Below, one piece after another: positions 10,673-21,727 of a DNA stretch of 64,000 nt. The translations under genes and the position numbers were made by a program. The notes under the pieces are model-generated. The model searched no databases. It was not told where the DNA came from and saw nothing but the letters and a program-made list of their open reading frames with translations. The stretch comes from Haberlea rhodopensis (taxonomy: Eukaryota; Streptophyta; Magnoliopsida; Lamiales; Gesneriaceae): NCBI GenBank assembly GCA_907163345.1, contig CAJQUN010000425.1, forward strand, positions 248,001-312,000. The letters are read 5' to 3'. Position 1 is the stretch's first letter, and every line of letters begins with the position of its first letter.

Positions 10673-10679
10673 ACCTGAA

Positions 10680-11180
10680 AACTCCTTATCTCAGGTACAG
10701 AAGTGGGTGCAACCCACTCCATCACAGCTTCAATCTTCCTTGGATCCACAGATATCCCGTGGCTAGATATGACATGGCCTAAGAATACCACGCTGTCCAA
10801 CCAGAACTCGCACTTGCTAAGTTTTGCATACAACTGATGATCCCTAAGGATCTGAAGCACTGTCCTCAAGTGCCTTACATGCTCTTCTTCAGTCCGAGAG
10901 TAAATAAGTATGTCGTCAATGAAGACTATGACGAACTGATCCAAATATGGTTGGAACACCCTGTTCATCAAACTCATGAAGACAGCTGGGGCATTCGTCA
11001 CCCCAAAAGGCATGACCAGGAATTCATAGTGACCATCTCTAGTCTTGAAATCCGTCTTATGAACATCATCTTCTCTTACTCGAATCTGATGGTACCCCGA
11101 CCTCAGATCGATCTTACTGTAGAGCCTCGTACCCTGCAACTGATCGAACAAGTCATCGATCCTCGGAAGTGGATACTTGT
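10680..11180 (-). pseudogene. B reverse transcriptase core (pol fragment)
   Basis: DDLFDQLQGTRLYSKIDLRSGYHQIR, MPFGVTNAPAVF, the FIDDILIYS catalytic box and LGHVISSHGI. A TAG near 11184 replaces a Lys codon within QLNKATV-K-NKYPLP, and a frameshift after EIRSF (near 10675) ends it. Confidence 0.9.
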
Positions 11181-11198
11181 TCTATACTGTAGCTTTGT

Positions 11199-12195
11199 TC
11201 AACTGCCTATAGTCAATGCATAGACGCATCGATCCATCTTTCTTCTTAACAAATAAACAGGCGCACCCCATGGCGATACGCTAGGGCGTATGTAGCTTTT
11301 GTCTAGGAGCTCTTGCAATTGAATCTTTAGCTCTCTTAGCTCCGCTGGTGCCATCCCATACGGGGCACGAGAAATTGCAGACGTCCCTGGTAGCAACTCA
11401 ATCCCAAACTCGACCTCTCTCGTCGGTGGGAATCCGGGAATTTCCTCCGGAAAGACATCAGGAAACTCCGCCACTACGGGCACATCCTCAACCTTTAATT
11501 CCTTCCTCTTATCCGTCATATCAACAGCATAGATAAGATATCCTGCATGACCTCGTTCCAATAGCTGTGTCATCTTGACAGCAGATATTAACGGAATCTT
11601 CGGACGGGAACCATCCCCATAAAATGTCCACTGGACTCCCGATACAGATCTAAATCGGACAGTCCTCTGCCTGCAGTCTACCACTGCCTGATACTTGTTC
11701 AGAATATCGATGCCCACGATGCAATCGAAGTCTGTCATTCCCAGCACAATCAAATCTGATCTTAGCTCATTATCCTCAAAATAAATGAGGCCATCATAGA
11801 CAATCTGATCCGTAGTCAAACTTCTTCCAGCTGGGGTCGAGACCATAAGAGACATGGGGGACAGAGAAGTGCATATGTGGTGCCTTTCAACAAAATTCGT
11901 CGACACAAAAGAGTGTGACGCACCTGTGTCTATCAATATAAGAGCAGGGTGCGTAAATAAAAGACACGTACCCGCTATAACTTCCTCCGGAGCCGCCGTA
12001 GCCTGCTCCCTCGTCAAAGCATACACCTGTCCCTGAGGTGGCCCCGCGGGCTGACCTCCATATGGTCTTGGCACAAAAGGTGGCCGGTGTTGTGCCATTC
12101 TGTCCGCAGGTCTCCCCGTAGAGCTCTGCTGTCTTCCCCTGTTGGGACACCGCCGAGCAAAGTGGCCTCTGTCGCCACAGACATAACATCCATAC
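11199..12195 (-). pseudogene. B second zinc knuckle, protease and RT N-terminus
   Basis: Starts in the middle of gag with the canonical knuckle CYVCGDRGHFARRC, then protease LILIDTGASHSFVS, and the linker FPPTREVEFGIELLPGTSAISRAPYGMAP leading into RT (SPWGAPV). A frameshift near 11235 ends it just after the first RT block. It is joined to gag by another frameshift near 12185-12200. Confidence 0.9.
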
Positions 12196-13087
12196 AGTCC
12201 TTTGCCAAATGTGGTTGCCCACAAAGAGTGCACTGAACTCTTCCAGATCTGTCTCCCAGAGACTGTCCTCTCCCAGATGGAGCATCATTCATACCTTTCC
12301 CTTTCCATCGATTCTCGGGCTTCTTGCCACTGAATTTCGATGCCGAAGTGTTCCCCCTAGGCTTAAACTGATCACCCATGGGCTTCAAATTGTCAGAAGT
12401 GGATCTCTGAGGGGGTGCCGGAGGTGGCACAGTATCAGGATATGCACCGACTCCCAGTTCAGCTAGCTCAGCTCGTGAGAGTGCATCATCAAAACAGGCA
12501 GGGCCATAAGTGATCACCCTGTCATACAGTTCAGGCCTTAAGCCCTTCATGAAGTTCCGCATCTTCGCTTGAGTGCTTGCAGCAATGTGTGGCACATATC
12601 GTAGTAAGGAACAGTAATGTAGAGCATAGTCAGATACAGGCATGGTACCTTGTCTTAAACTGGTAAACTCATCCTCCTTGGCCTGTCTTGCAGCGGCTGA
12701 GAAATAGCGGTTTAGAAACCGCGTTCGGAACATCTTCCAATTAACTTCCTGTCCCAGAGCCTCTTGCTCAATCACTGTGGTTTTCCACCACATCAGTGCC
12801 TTCTTGGACAGCTGAAATTCTGCTAATCGGATCCAGGCCGTCTTTGCACAAGGCGCTGCCACAAATATCTGTTCGATCCTCTCTAACCATTCCTCAGCTT
12901 TCTCTCCTGATTCAGTTCCCTCGAACATCGGAGGTCGATACATCATAAACTGAGCCAAGCTCAATTCCCCAGGTAGCAACTGCTGTTCAGAGGGTTCCTC
13001 TCCCAAGGCTGGTGGTGGCAATGGATTCGTACGCCCAGCACTTGCATTTACACTAATGGCGTCACCCACTTCTATGTTTGCTGCCAT
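12190..13087 (-). pseudogene. B gag, N-terminal and core
   Basis: Start placed at the inner Met (MAANIEVGDAI), matching A's VGDAM-type start, instead of the Met four codons upstream. It contains the retrotransposon gag core (AEEWLERIEQIFVAAPCAKTAW onward) and a first zinc knuckle of the unusual form CTLCGQPHLAKDC (CX2CX3HX4C). The frame shifts immediately after this knuckle, and the second knuckle is in the next frame. Confidence 0.9.
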
Positions 13088-13270
13088 GCTGCAACACAAG
13101 GGTTAATAACAACACCAAAAGCAGTTCATAAAACTCATCGTTAGATAATTGAACATGTTAGTATAACCTCTTCTTCTTTATGAATAACATACATATAAAC
13201 ATGTCCAAAAGTAAGCACATAGCTAACTTATTGCTAAGGCTACCCTTCACTCATTCCCGAGTTATCTAAC

Positions 13271-13286
13271 CACTGCTCTGATACCA
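13271..13286 (-). promoter_or_regulatory. B primer-binding site
   Basis: TGGTATCAGAGCAGTG on the minus strand, complementary to the 3' end of initiator tRNA-Met. It is separated from the LTR by TTAG. Confidence 0.9.
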
Positions 13287-13715
13287 CTAATGTGGGGTCT
13301 TCCCACCTTAACAGTGATTAAAAGACATAAGAAGGACTAATCATGCATTAAGGTAACATCTTAAGGTTTTGGTTGTTACACGAGCTAACAAGATTACAAG
13401 CCAAAATATAAAACTTCAAAAATAATTCATTACATTCTAAAAGAATGTCATTTAGATTTACACTACTCCTAGAGTAGATACTAATCATAACTTGAATCCT
13501 ATACATTCCTGTGTCCCTCATAGCTCACTGCCTCAACCCGACCCTTAGTCCTTCCGTCCAAAAGTGTACCTACAGGGACAACACATCATGAGCAGATACA
13601 ATCTTACTTAGCATCATAAAAACATCATAGCAAATGCATGAAATATTTGTTAAGTAAATATGCTGGATTTCTCATTAACTTCTTATTGTTGTCCCTGATT
13701 TATAATCATGCATAT

Positions 13716-13917
13716 GGGGCGTCTTAACCCCGTGGCATCTTACCACAATATCATCGTATGGCCTCTTACCATAAGGGGCATCTTACCCCGTGGCATCTTA
13801 CCACAATACATCGCATGGCCTCTTACCATGTGGGGCATCTTACCCCGTGGCGTCTTACCACAATACATCGCATGGCCTCTTACCATGTGGGCATCTTACC
13901 CCGTGGCATCTTACCAC
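13716..13917 (-). repeat. Hairpin array in B LTR, right copy
   Basis: Same order of stem-loops as 6800-7003. One GGGG arm has lost a G (GGG/CCCC), and the first unit has an A between loop and arm, which is recent decay after insertion. Confidence 0.9.
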
Positions 13918-14104
13918 AATTAGATCGTATAAATGTCATCATATAAGCATCGTATAAGCAATAAACATCGTAGGAACTTCATCGTATAAACATCGTATAA
14001 ACATCATCGTGTAAACATCGTATAAACATCGTCATTTCACCGTGAATACTCATGCAATAAAAGCATAGTCGTAGTATAAAGATGTGTGTTACCGTCCGAT
14101 GCCC

Positions 14105-14121
14105 GTACGCCTCTTACGTAC
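14105..14121 (-). other. GTACG hairpin in B LTR (right copy)
   Basis: GTACG-CCTCTTA-CGTAC, identical to 7190-7206. Confidence 0.65.
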
Positions 14122-14287
14122 CTTTTCAAAATGAGGAGGAGTCAACAGACTTTATCTCCTTGATGGTGCCGGTACCTGGGATGGTTCTACAGGACCACAT
14201 AATACCATATTAGATGCCTCAAAACCATCTCACATCATAAACTTAACAAAATAAAACATCATTATATTTTTCAACTTTCTGCCTCTC

Positions 14288-14508
14288 TCGATCGATCGGC
14301 CCAAGGTCTCGAGCGATCGAGACACTGTGCACAAACAGTGCCTTAGCATTCTGTCTCGCTCGATCGATCGAAACATTTTACCGATCGATCGAGGAGCTTC
14401 ACCGATCGATCGAGAAATCCTTCGATCGATCGGCACCAAAATTTTGAAAACATGCATTAGACCTTCTGTCTCGCTCGATCGATCGGGACCAAATCTCGAT
14501 CGATCGAG
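14288..14508. repeat. CGATCGATCG palindrome cluster, B right LTR (8 sites)
   Basis: Same eight positions as the left copy. Three sites that are degenerate on the left have different sequences here, and two of them are perfect. Confidence 0.85.
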
Positions 14509-15213
14509 AGCTCTGAAAAATCGGGATTTTCCCCAGACTTTTGAGCACCTCTTTCCATACCATCTTTTCTACTTCATAACACATCTTTCATGCTGAAACA
14601 AACATGTGAAGAACTAAATAAAATATCCATGTAAGCTCTAAAATCAAAGGTTTAACAAAACCTAAGCTAACATGCATCATAACATCATCATAATCTTCAT
14701 CCTCAACCAACTTTACAGAAAACAGAGTATGCTCTTTTTTGCCCAGATTTTCGAGCACATAGTTTCATAACTAGAAATCTACCATATAAAACATGTAATA
14801 TGCTCGAGCAAACATGCTAATAGTTGCATAATACTTTCATGTAAGCATCCTTACCAAGGTTTCACCCAAACCTAAACTTAGCATGCATTAAAACAACCCA
14901 CCAAACCCAAGCTCAAACACAAACCCAGAAAAACAGGGTACCCACTTACCCCTCTCTTTTTGCTCCTCTTTTTGCAAGGATTTGAACACCTTCTTACCAA
15001 GCTTTTTCCTTGCCTTACAGCTGCTAAGCTGGAACGAAAATGGGGGGAGCAAGAGAAGGAGAAGGGAATGATTTTGGCTGCAAAAGTGATTGGAAGCATG
15101 GGCATGACCAAGTGGGGGGTATGGGCTTTTACAAGTGGGAAAAAGGGGAGGTGGTCGAGTAGGGGGGGGGGGGTGGTGTGGTTGGGGTGCCTTGAGGTGT
15201 TTAATTGTGTCCC

Positions 15214-15224
15214 GGTATATAGTA
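15214..15224 (-). promoter_or_regulatory. B LTR TATA box (right copy, the 5' LTR)
   Basis: ACTATATACC on the minus strand. This is the copy expected to drive transcription of B. Confidence 0.6.
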
Positions 15225-15421
15225 CGATGTATTAAAATATCCTCACTCGATATTTTCTAACTTCATTTAATTAATACATCCCTTAAAACACCCAACATGT
15301 TCCCCACATCATATCATCATAACATAAATCGTGGCCCCCAATTTAAATACACCACAACACTTAAACACATCATAATTTATCATCGTAGAACATAATCATA
15401 TCACATTTCGGGGGTATTACA

Positions 15422-15426
15422 AATAT
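15422..15426. repeat. Target-site duplication of B, right copy (AATAT)
   Basis: Directly follows GGTATTACA of the B LTR and equals 6370-6374. Confidence 0.92.
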
Positions 15427-15656
15427 CAAAACACAATATCAATAACAATGATAAAGCACAATAAATCATCTAATGTGAATGTTCTGTCTCATGCATCCAC
15501 AAATGCACCATGTCATGACATGTCTCAACACATACCCTATTATCACGAGACTAAAATGATATGCCTATTCAGCTCAATATGTCAGTGGAACCACCTCACA
15601 TCTTCATATTAGCAGCACATATCATAGTACCGTCCTCAAATGATAATAGCCATAGC

Positions 15657-15854
15657 ATATATCCAAAAACCGGCATATATCGCTATATAGAATAACCGAG
15701 CATATACCCAAACCAGGCGTATATCTCTCTGTCACATAACCGAGCATATATCCAAACCAGGCATATATCTCTATGTCACATAGCCGAGCATATATCCAAA
15801 CCAGGCATATATCTCAAATACATAACCGAGCATATACCCAAACCAGGCGTATAT
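15657..15854 (-). repeat. Hairpin array in A LTR (5 stem-loops, constant loop)
   Basis: Stem-loops at 15657, 15702, 15746, 15790 and 15832. Four have the loop CCAAACCAGGC. Stems are ATATAT/ATATAT in three and ATATAC/GTATAT in two, a compensatory T-A to C-G exchange. Outer GAG/CTC arms extend the last four. Period is about 43-45 bp. Confidence 0.85.
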
Positions 15855-15974
15855 CTCACATACATATGAATCCATGAATGTACAGACATATGATACTACC
15901 AATCATATGATAATAACATAACACAATTCATATGATATCAATCTCATAACATCATCATACAATATCTATACTCC

Positions 15975-15990
15975 GTACGTCAACACGTAC
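15975..15990 (-). other. GTACGT hairpin in A LTR (right copy)
   Basis: GTACGT-CAAC-ACGTAC, identical to 97-112. Confidence 0.6.
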
Positions 15991-16153
15991 CTGTACTGCA
16001 ACACAAACGAGATAAATTAGGCGTCACTGGTTAAGTGCCTCGTTGTCCTGTCCCCTGAGATGATGCTACAACAATGCCAACAATATATCATGTTATCATA
16101 GGCATTAAAATCAAATTCTACAAAAATATTTCATTTTTCAACATTTTAGCACT

Positions 16154-16362
16154 GGCGATCGATCGCTATCTCCACCGATCGATCGCTAAAACCCTCTGTC
16201 CCCTCGCGATCGATCGCAACAACTTGGCGATCGATCGCCACAATGTTCTGTTCACAGCGATCGATCGCGACAATTTCACCGATCGATCGCCACACATTTT
16301 CACAGCCTTAAAATTTACTCTGCCTCGGCGATCGATCGCCACAAAGCTCGCGATCGATCGCC
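16154..16362. repeat. CGATCGATCG palindrome cluster, A right LTR (8 sites)
   Basis: Eight sites. All keep CGATCGATCG intact, including the last one, which has an inserted T in the left LTR. Confidence 0.85.
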
Positions 16363-17115
16363 GATGTCCAGAAAGTTTAGAACATGGCGATTTTCAAGCT
16401 TATCTCCATGGTTCTTCTCCTATACCTCATCTTGAACCATTTCAACATGTTTCTTGCAATCCCTAGGAATATATTAACATGTTTCTAACATTATAGATTC
16501 CAATTCAAAGCATAGAAACATGATATGATTCTTCACTTGAATACTTGCATTTTTATTTCACATATATAATACCAATGTCATATTTCAAGTGTAAAGCTAA
16601 GAATTCCTTACCAAGATGGTACACTTTCACTTCACACACCTTCCTAACTCAAGTCACAAGTCAATCCCAAGCTCAAACCACCAAAAACTTGAAAGAGATG
16701 AAGAGGAGCTTGGTAGAGATTTGTAGGTGTAAAATGGTGTATTATGTGATTCCACCTCCCTAATCCACTTGATATAGATCCTTAGTTCCCTAATTCACTT
16801 GCTATCATGCCAATTAGGGATAATTACATGTTAAGTAACATGGACATGTAAATAAAATCCAAATTCAAATTCACATGCTAATGCAACCTTAATGAAAGGC
16901 AAAGGCATATGAAATTCATATCAAATGCATACTATAATTCATATCATTTCTTTGCACTACATTTTGTACATCATGTTTCATTCCTTGCCATATATCATTT
17001 CATGCATGTATTTCTTCATTATTGGTTCCACCAGAAACCCCATTAACATACCACCATTTGATATAATTACACCATAATCATATCATACGTGTATACAACA
17101 AATCGAGGCATGACA

Positions 17116-17551
17116 AGAGCAGTGGTTAGCTCTTTGGGGCTGTTGAGGGCCTGGAACATGCTGATAGGAATGGGTAGCACATACTTATGCATAATGGTAG
17201 TTAGTGTTGTGTGACACAACTATTTTGCTTATATGCATTTATGATATGTGATCATAGTGGAACAATTGTATGTCATGACATCTATGGAATCATAATATAA
17301 TCTGTTGATTATGATCGTGAGTTGTGGCACAGGGACAACCAAAGGGAGCATTTTGAAATGCATTGGGATACAGGAAGTACTTTGTACTTATAGTTTATGC
17401 ATTTACTCATTATAATCATATTTTGGTGAATATGGATTATCATATGCTCATGGTTTGCGATTGTTCCTGAAGGGACCCTATGACATGAAAGGCTAAGGCC
17501 AGGGTTGAAAGACACGAAACGTTAACCTGCATTTTATATACAACATGGATT
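17116..17551 (+). other. C leader start, half primer-binding site
   Basis: Starts within the primer-binding site and matches, in reverse complement, the D leader at 23816-24020. No open reading frame of note. Confidence 0.7.
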
Positions 17552-18070
17552 ATGCATTGTGGTTGTATATATTGGAGGGATGATTTTAATGCTTTGCCGC
17601 CAAATGTTGAAGCGAGGGTGTTGCCGCATGTCACATTTGAGCGAGGTGCATTAAAATACACTCATTGTGGTTGTATATATTGGAGTGATGATTTTAATGA
17701 TTTGCCACCAAATGTTGAAGCGAGGGTGTTGCCGCATGTCACATTTGAGCGAGGTGCATTAAAATACACTCATGGTGATGTATATTGGAATACGGAATAT
17801 GTATTGTGTTGCAGGTATAGATGGAATGCTTGGTGAATATCCCATGAGTCATTGTTATGGATGAGTGATGATTTTAATGCTTTGCCGCTGTCACTTGACG
17901 CGGCGATAGAATACCTGCCGCTGTCATATCGTAGCGAGGAAAGAATATTTGCCGCCAAATGTTGAAGCGAGGGTATTGCCGCATGTCGCATTTGAACGAG
18001 GTTATTCTATGCCGCTGATATGTCGAAGCGAGGGGTATTAGTGCCGCGGTCATGACAAGCGAGGTGCATT
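17552..18070 (+). repeat. C leader tandem repeat with ATTTTAATGC/GCATTAAAAT arms
   Basis: Two direct copies of about 110 bp (from 17552 and 17662) followed by diverged partial copies. In the first copy ATTTTAATGC (17584) pairs perfectly with GCATTAAAAT (17648), enclosing two inner CCGC/GCG-type arms. The same outer arms enclose an array in element E. Confidence 0.75.
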
Positions 18071-18099
18071 AAAATAAACTACTGTAACAAGACTAGGGA

Positions 18100-18690
18100 T
18101 CGGCTATTCTATTGGCGATGGTTCATGCCGATGGGTATTATATAGCGATGGTTCATTCCGCTATTCTATTGGCGATGGTTCATGCTGCCGGGCAATATAG
18201 CGATGGTTCATTCCGCTATTCTATTAGCGATGGTTCATGCCACCGGGTATTATATAGCGATGGTTCATTCCGCTATTCTATTGGCGATGGTTCATGCCGC
18301 CGGGTATTATATAGCGATGGTTCATGCCGCTATTCTATTGGCGATTGTTCATGACGCCGGGTATTATATAGCGATGGTTCATTCCGCTATTCTATTGGCG
18401 ATGGTTTATGCCGCCGGTTTATCATAGCGATGGTTCATTCCGCTATTCTATTGGCGATGGTTCATTTCGCTATTCTATTGGCGATGGTTCATGCCGCCGG
18501 GTATTATATAGAGATGGTACATTCCGCTACATCTATTGGCGATGGTTCATGCCGCCTGGTATTATATAGCGAGTGTATATTCCGCTACATCTATGGTGAT
18601 GGTTCATACCGCCGGGTATCTATAGCGATGTTTTATGCCGCTGACTCTATGGCGAGAGATCATGCCACGGATTCTATAGCGATGGGTTAT
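18100..18690 (+). repeat. C leader hairpin array (alternating AGCG and GGCG stems)
   Basis: About nine repeats of a 55-60-bp unit made of two stem-loops with nearly the same loop: ATAGCG-ATGGTTCATTC-CGCTAT and TTGGCG-ATGGTTCATGC-CGCCGG. Loops are constant while AGCG/CGCT and GGCG/CGCC arms differ in both strands. Copies decay toward 18690 but often keep pairing. Open frames across it (Gly-Asp-Gly-Ser-type repeats) are by-products. Confidence 0.88.
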
Positions 18691-18699
18691 ACCGCTATG

Positions 18700-21350
18700 T
18701 GCGTAGCACTGGATTACGCCACCTACGAGCGATGGGTGCTGATTGCATACCACTGTTGGACGACTGAGACAGGTATGACGCTATCTTGTTAGCGATGAGG
18801 TATGAAACATTACTGGTTTATTAGCATTATTGTGGATGATATGCGTTGATATACATATACCGTCGTGTGTTTGACGATGAGGCTATGGATGCCGTGTTTC
18901 GATATGGACCGCCACGAGTTGACGAAGTTATTTTGAATGTCATATGTTGACAGGTACCGTCACGAGATGACGATGACATAGTGGATGTCTATGTAGATGC
19001 GTGGCGTCGTTTCGATGAATAATACATTTATGTATGTGTAGTAGTCGTATGGTTTGAGTGCCAATGGTGAGCACATGGTAGTGTCTAGGTCACTAGTTGA
19101 CGAGACCTTTATGCCGAGTAGGTTTGCTCGATGGATTATTGGATGCATTGCACCAGTGAGTGTACTGCATCATGCAATAGAGGTAAATAATTGTCGAGTA
19201 GTGGTACCTTCTGGTATACTCGTTGTAATGGCTATGGCCATGTGTCTGGTAATAGGAGTAGTTATTGAGGAAATACTGCTTATACCAATGTGACATGTGG
19301 TGGACATGATCACACCACCCCTGAGGGTGTGGAAATAAATCCTACAGGATTAGGGTTGCTTTGTGGTTGAGCAAGGACACTGAGATGTCCTTTGTGCAGT
19401 GGTAGTGGAGAAATATTGGGTAATGACCCGCAACTCTAATGGTTTGAACTGTATGGTATACCGGGATGGGACTTGTGTCACGTTGATAGGTTGGTATGAG
19501 CCTATGGGGGCAGCTAATTGCTTGCCACGTATTGTTTCAGTGTTATAGTGTGCTTGTTGAAGCCATTATACTGCACGTTGGGACTGAGTTCGGTGAATCG
19601 TATGATGTTACGATGAGGACTTATGAGAGACTCTCGTAGTCTCTATGTGGCATGATGATTGAGGCAGGGAATACCTCATGGGAACGTTTATACGTCTATT
19701 GTTTTGAGGGACTTGTACTGGGACAGCTCAATTTTGTTGGTAGTACCAACACGAGTGTCAACAAATCATTGTTAACTCTAGTTGAGCATCCCTGCATATG
19801 GAATGCAACTTGAGTCACAATTGGATTTGTGGGATATAGATAGTGGGGTAACACTACTATATTGATTTTATCTCTTGGAGAGATTTGAATTGTACTGTCA
19901 TGGAGACAGCTGGTATTGGTTGAGGGTTGATTGTTACTCAACCGGGGTAAGCCCTACTAGTGTGGACTAGGTGATGGCTTCATACTTCATGTGAGACATT
20001 CGAGGAACGTCTCCGGGGTAATGCTCGAGTTTGTGGGCTACTATGACATTAGTACAGGGCATCGTTAGTTTGAGTATACATGGCGTATACGGGTTTCGAT
20101 TTGGTAATAGTGGTTTGATGCACTATTCTGAACCAGTTGCGTATTTTTGGTTCTGGGATATGTTTTGGGCATAAATATATCCAGTTTTTCCGAACAATGG
20201 ATCGAGGTTAGAGGGTCATGGATTCATGACACTTTCCTTGTGAGGAAGGCGGTATTGATATACCTACTAGTTGAATCTTTTGGGAGATTCGTTGATTTGG
20301 TTGTGTAGTGTTGATGTTAAAATCACACTTTTCTTTTGGTTTGTCAGCCATCATTCTCCGTGGAGTGAGAATAATTGAGGATTGACAGTTGATTTTGGGA
20401 TTTTGGGTATGATTGGAGATACCCGAGTCTATTGCATCGAGTATGCATTAGTGCTTGGGTGTGTATGCCGGTGTGGGTATACGACTGCCAGCATTTTCTT
20501 AGTACTCGTCGAGCATCGGATTTATATGCTTTGATGAATGAACCTACGGTGAGATTGTGGCACCTTGAGTTTGGTAATCTCGATGGCATGATGTATTCTA
20601 AGGAATGATCGTGAGGTCTAGTTGACTTCCCCTGAGGTTGGATTGTCGTGTTTTGGGACCGTGGTAATTCTTGCTGGTCAATTCGATAGCCTCCCTGTTT
20701 TAGGATTGTTGAATCCCAGGATGGACGAGGGATGGCCAGGATTCGGATTTGCTAGGTGTCGTGATTGACACGTGTGGCAGGAATGCAATTGATTGTTCTT
20801 GCATGCCGTTCCGAGAACTTGAGACCTTGTGGAGTCTCGATAGTGTGTCTGGGACCAAGATGTAATTTCTTGGAACACACGGATGTAGACATCTTTGGAG
20901 ATGTGTTTTGTGTCTTTTGGTGACCGTGAGTTGTTTGATCCGTGTTGCAATGTGGTGTAACTACTCCCCTGTTGGAGATGGATTTGGAAATTTGGGAACC
21001 AGATGTAGTTCAGGTACACTGTGGTGTGCTATAGGTCACTTTGGTAACGATGTATGTTTAACATCGGTGACTAGGTCTTGGAGATATCATTGTGGCGATA
21101 TCTATTTTAGAATCACGAATGATTCGTTTGGTTAGCAGTTACGGTTGGCTGATTGCTTTGAGATGGTTAGCATCGGGGAATGTTGACGTCCTTCTTTGAA
21201 TTTATGATGGTTTGGGAGGTTTACTCCATACCGGATGTTGGTGCGGGGTCGGTGTCCTCGCGGTTGGATGTCGTTCATGATATGTTCATGATTCGGCAAT
21301 GTAGATCCGTTTGGATGTGTGGTCTCGGCGATACGTGGAGTACGCCGTGC
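18700..21350 (+). other. C internal region, non-coding
   Basis: 2.6 kb without a plausible gene; no gag, protease, RT or integrase motif in any frame that I can read. It is nevertheless alignable with the interiors of E (28.1-30.5 kb) and I (51.0-53.4 kb), so it is family sequence and not random filler. Confidence 0.65.
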
Positions 21351-21387
21351 AAATTTCGAGGATGAAATTTTATTAGTGGGGGATAAT
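21351..21387 (+). promoter_or_regulatory. C polypurine tract and pre-LTR palindrome
   Basis: AAATTTC-GAGGAT-GAAATTT followed by AGTGGGGGATAAT, the polypurine tract, immediately before TGTGATACCC of the LTR. Confidence 0.75.
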
Positions 21388-21716
21388 TGTGATACCCGGG
21401 AATTATTAGTGGTAATCCCGGTGTGGTAATAATTCTTAAAGGATTTTAATTGTGGCAATTATGAATTAATTGTGGTTATCGGACTCCCGGGGATTTTAAA
21501 TCCTGTTTTTGGAGTCGTCGGATCCAAGGGATGAGATTGTATCCTCGTCGTGGTGATAACCTTGGAATTTGGTCTTTGGTGGGATTTGGGGTCCGGAGTA
21601 CTTTGTACTGGGGCTGGTAATGAGAATTGAGGTTAGAGAGATGAATTTTGAAAATAGATGATTTTTAATGAGTCATGATGTATTTGTGGAAGGATTGGTA
21701 TTTTTGAGTTTTGGTA

Positions 21717-21727
21717 CTATATATACC
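21717..21727 (+). promoter_or_regulatory. C LTR TATA box
   Basis: CTATATATACC followed some 30-60 nt later by a C/T-rich leader (CCCTCCTCTCTCTC). Element G lacks this segment. Confidence 0.65.

Larger units (their letters stand above)
6375..15421 (-). mobile_element. Element B: complete Ty3/gypsy LTR retrotransposon
   Basis: A 9047-bp minus-strand element with two near-identical LTRs (6375-8516 and 13291-15421), AATAT target duplications, a tRNA-Met primer-binding site, gag, protease, RT, RNase H and integrase. Pol resembles that of A throughout, but the LTRs are unrelated except for the terminal TGTGGGGTC and the shared palindromes. Coding is broken by at least four frameshifts and one stop although the LTRs are young. 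This suggests it was copied in trans, or that the frames decayed quickly. It is inserted in A's 5' LTR. Confidence 0.96.
13291..15421 (-). repeat. B 5' LTR (right copy)
   Basis: 2131 bp, nearly identical to 6375-8516. Visible differences are a short G tract, a few substitutions (for example GGAGGAGG to GAGGAGG) and a missing G in one hairpin stem. Confidence 0.95.
1..17115 (-). mobile_element. Element A: Ty3/gypsy LTR retrotransposon, split by element B
   Basis: Minus-strand gypsy element. Its 3' LTR is at the left edge, gag-pol reads from about 5883 down to 1380, the primer-binding site is at 6041-6053, and its 5' LTR (6058-6374 plus 15427-17115, about 2006 bp) is split by B. The domain order gag, protease, RT, RNase H, integrase is the gypsy order. 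The integrase tail resembles the chromodomain-type end of Tekay/Del elements. The two LTR copies differ by a few substitutions and indels where both are visible, so insertion is fairly recent, yet pol has several stops. The outer right flank (AGAGC) lies inside the primer-binding site of element C. Confidence 0.93.
15427..17115 (-). repeat. A 5' LTR, outer fragment (right of B)
   Basis: Continues the LTR interrupted at 6374. From 15878 it matches the window start. Ends ...GGCATGACA at 17115. It contains a five-hairpin array (15657-15854), the GTACGT hairpin and the palindrome cluster. Confidence 0.92.

Noticed and set aside
18112..18792. Repetitive ORFs (Gly-Asp-Gly-Ser and Ala-Met-Val-His repeats)
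   Set aside because: They translate the hairpin array in several frames at once; no codon preference for one frame and no homology.
20540..20640. A phrase in C's interior (LWHLEFGNL-like) recalling the copia pre-integrase domain
   Set aside because: Surrounded by stops in all frames and not kept as protein in E or I; likely chance.
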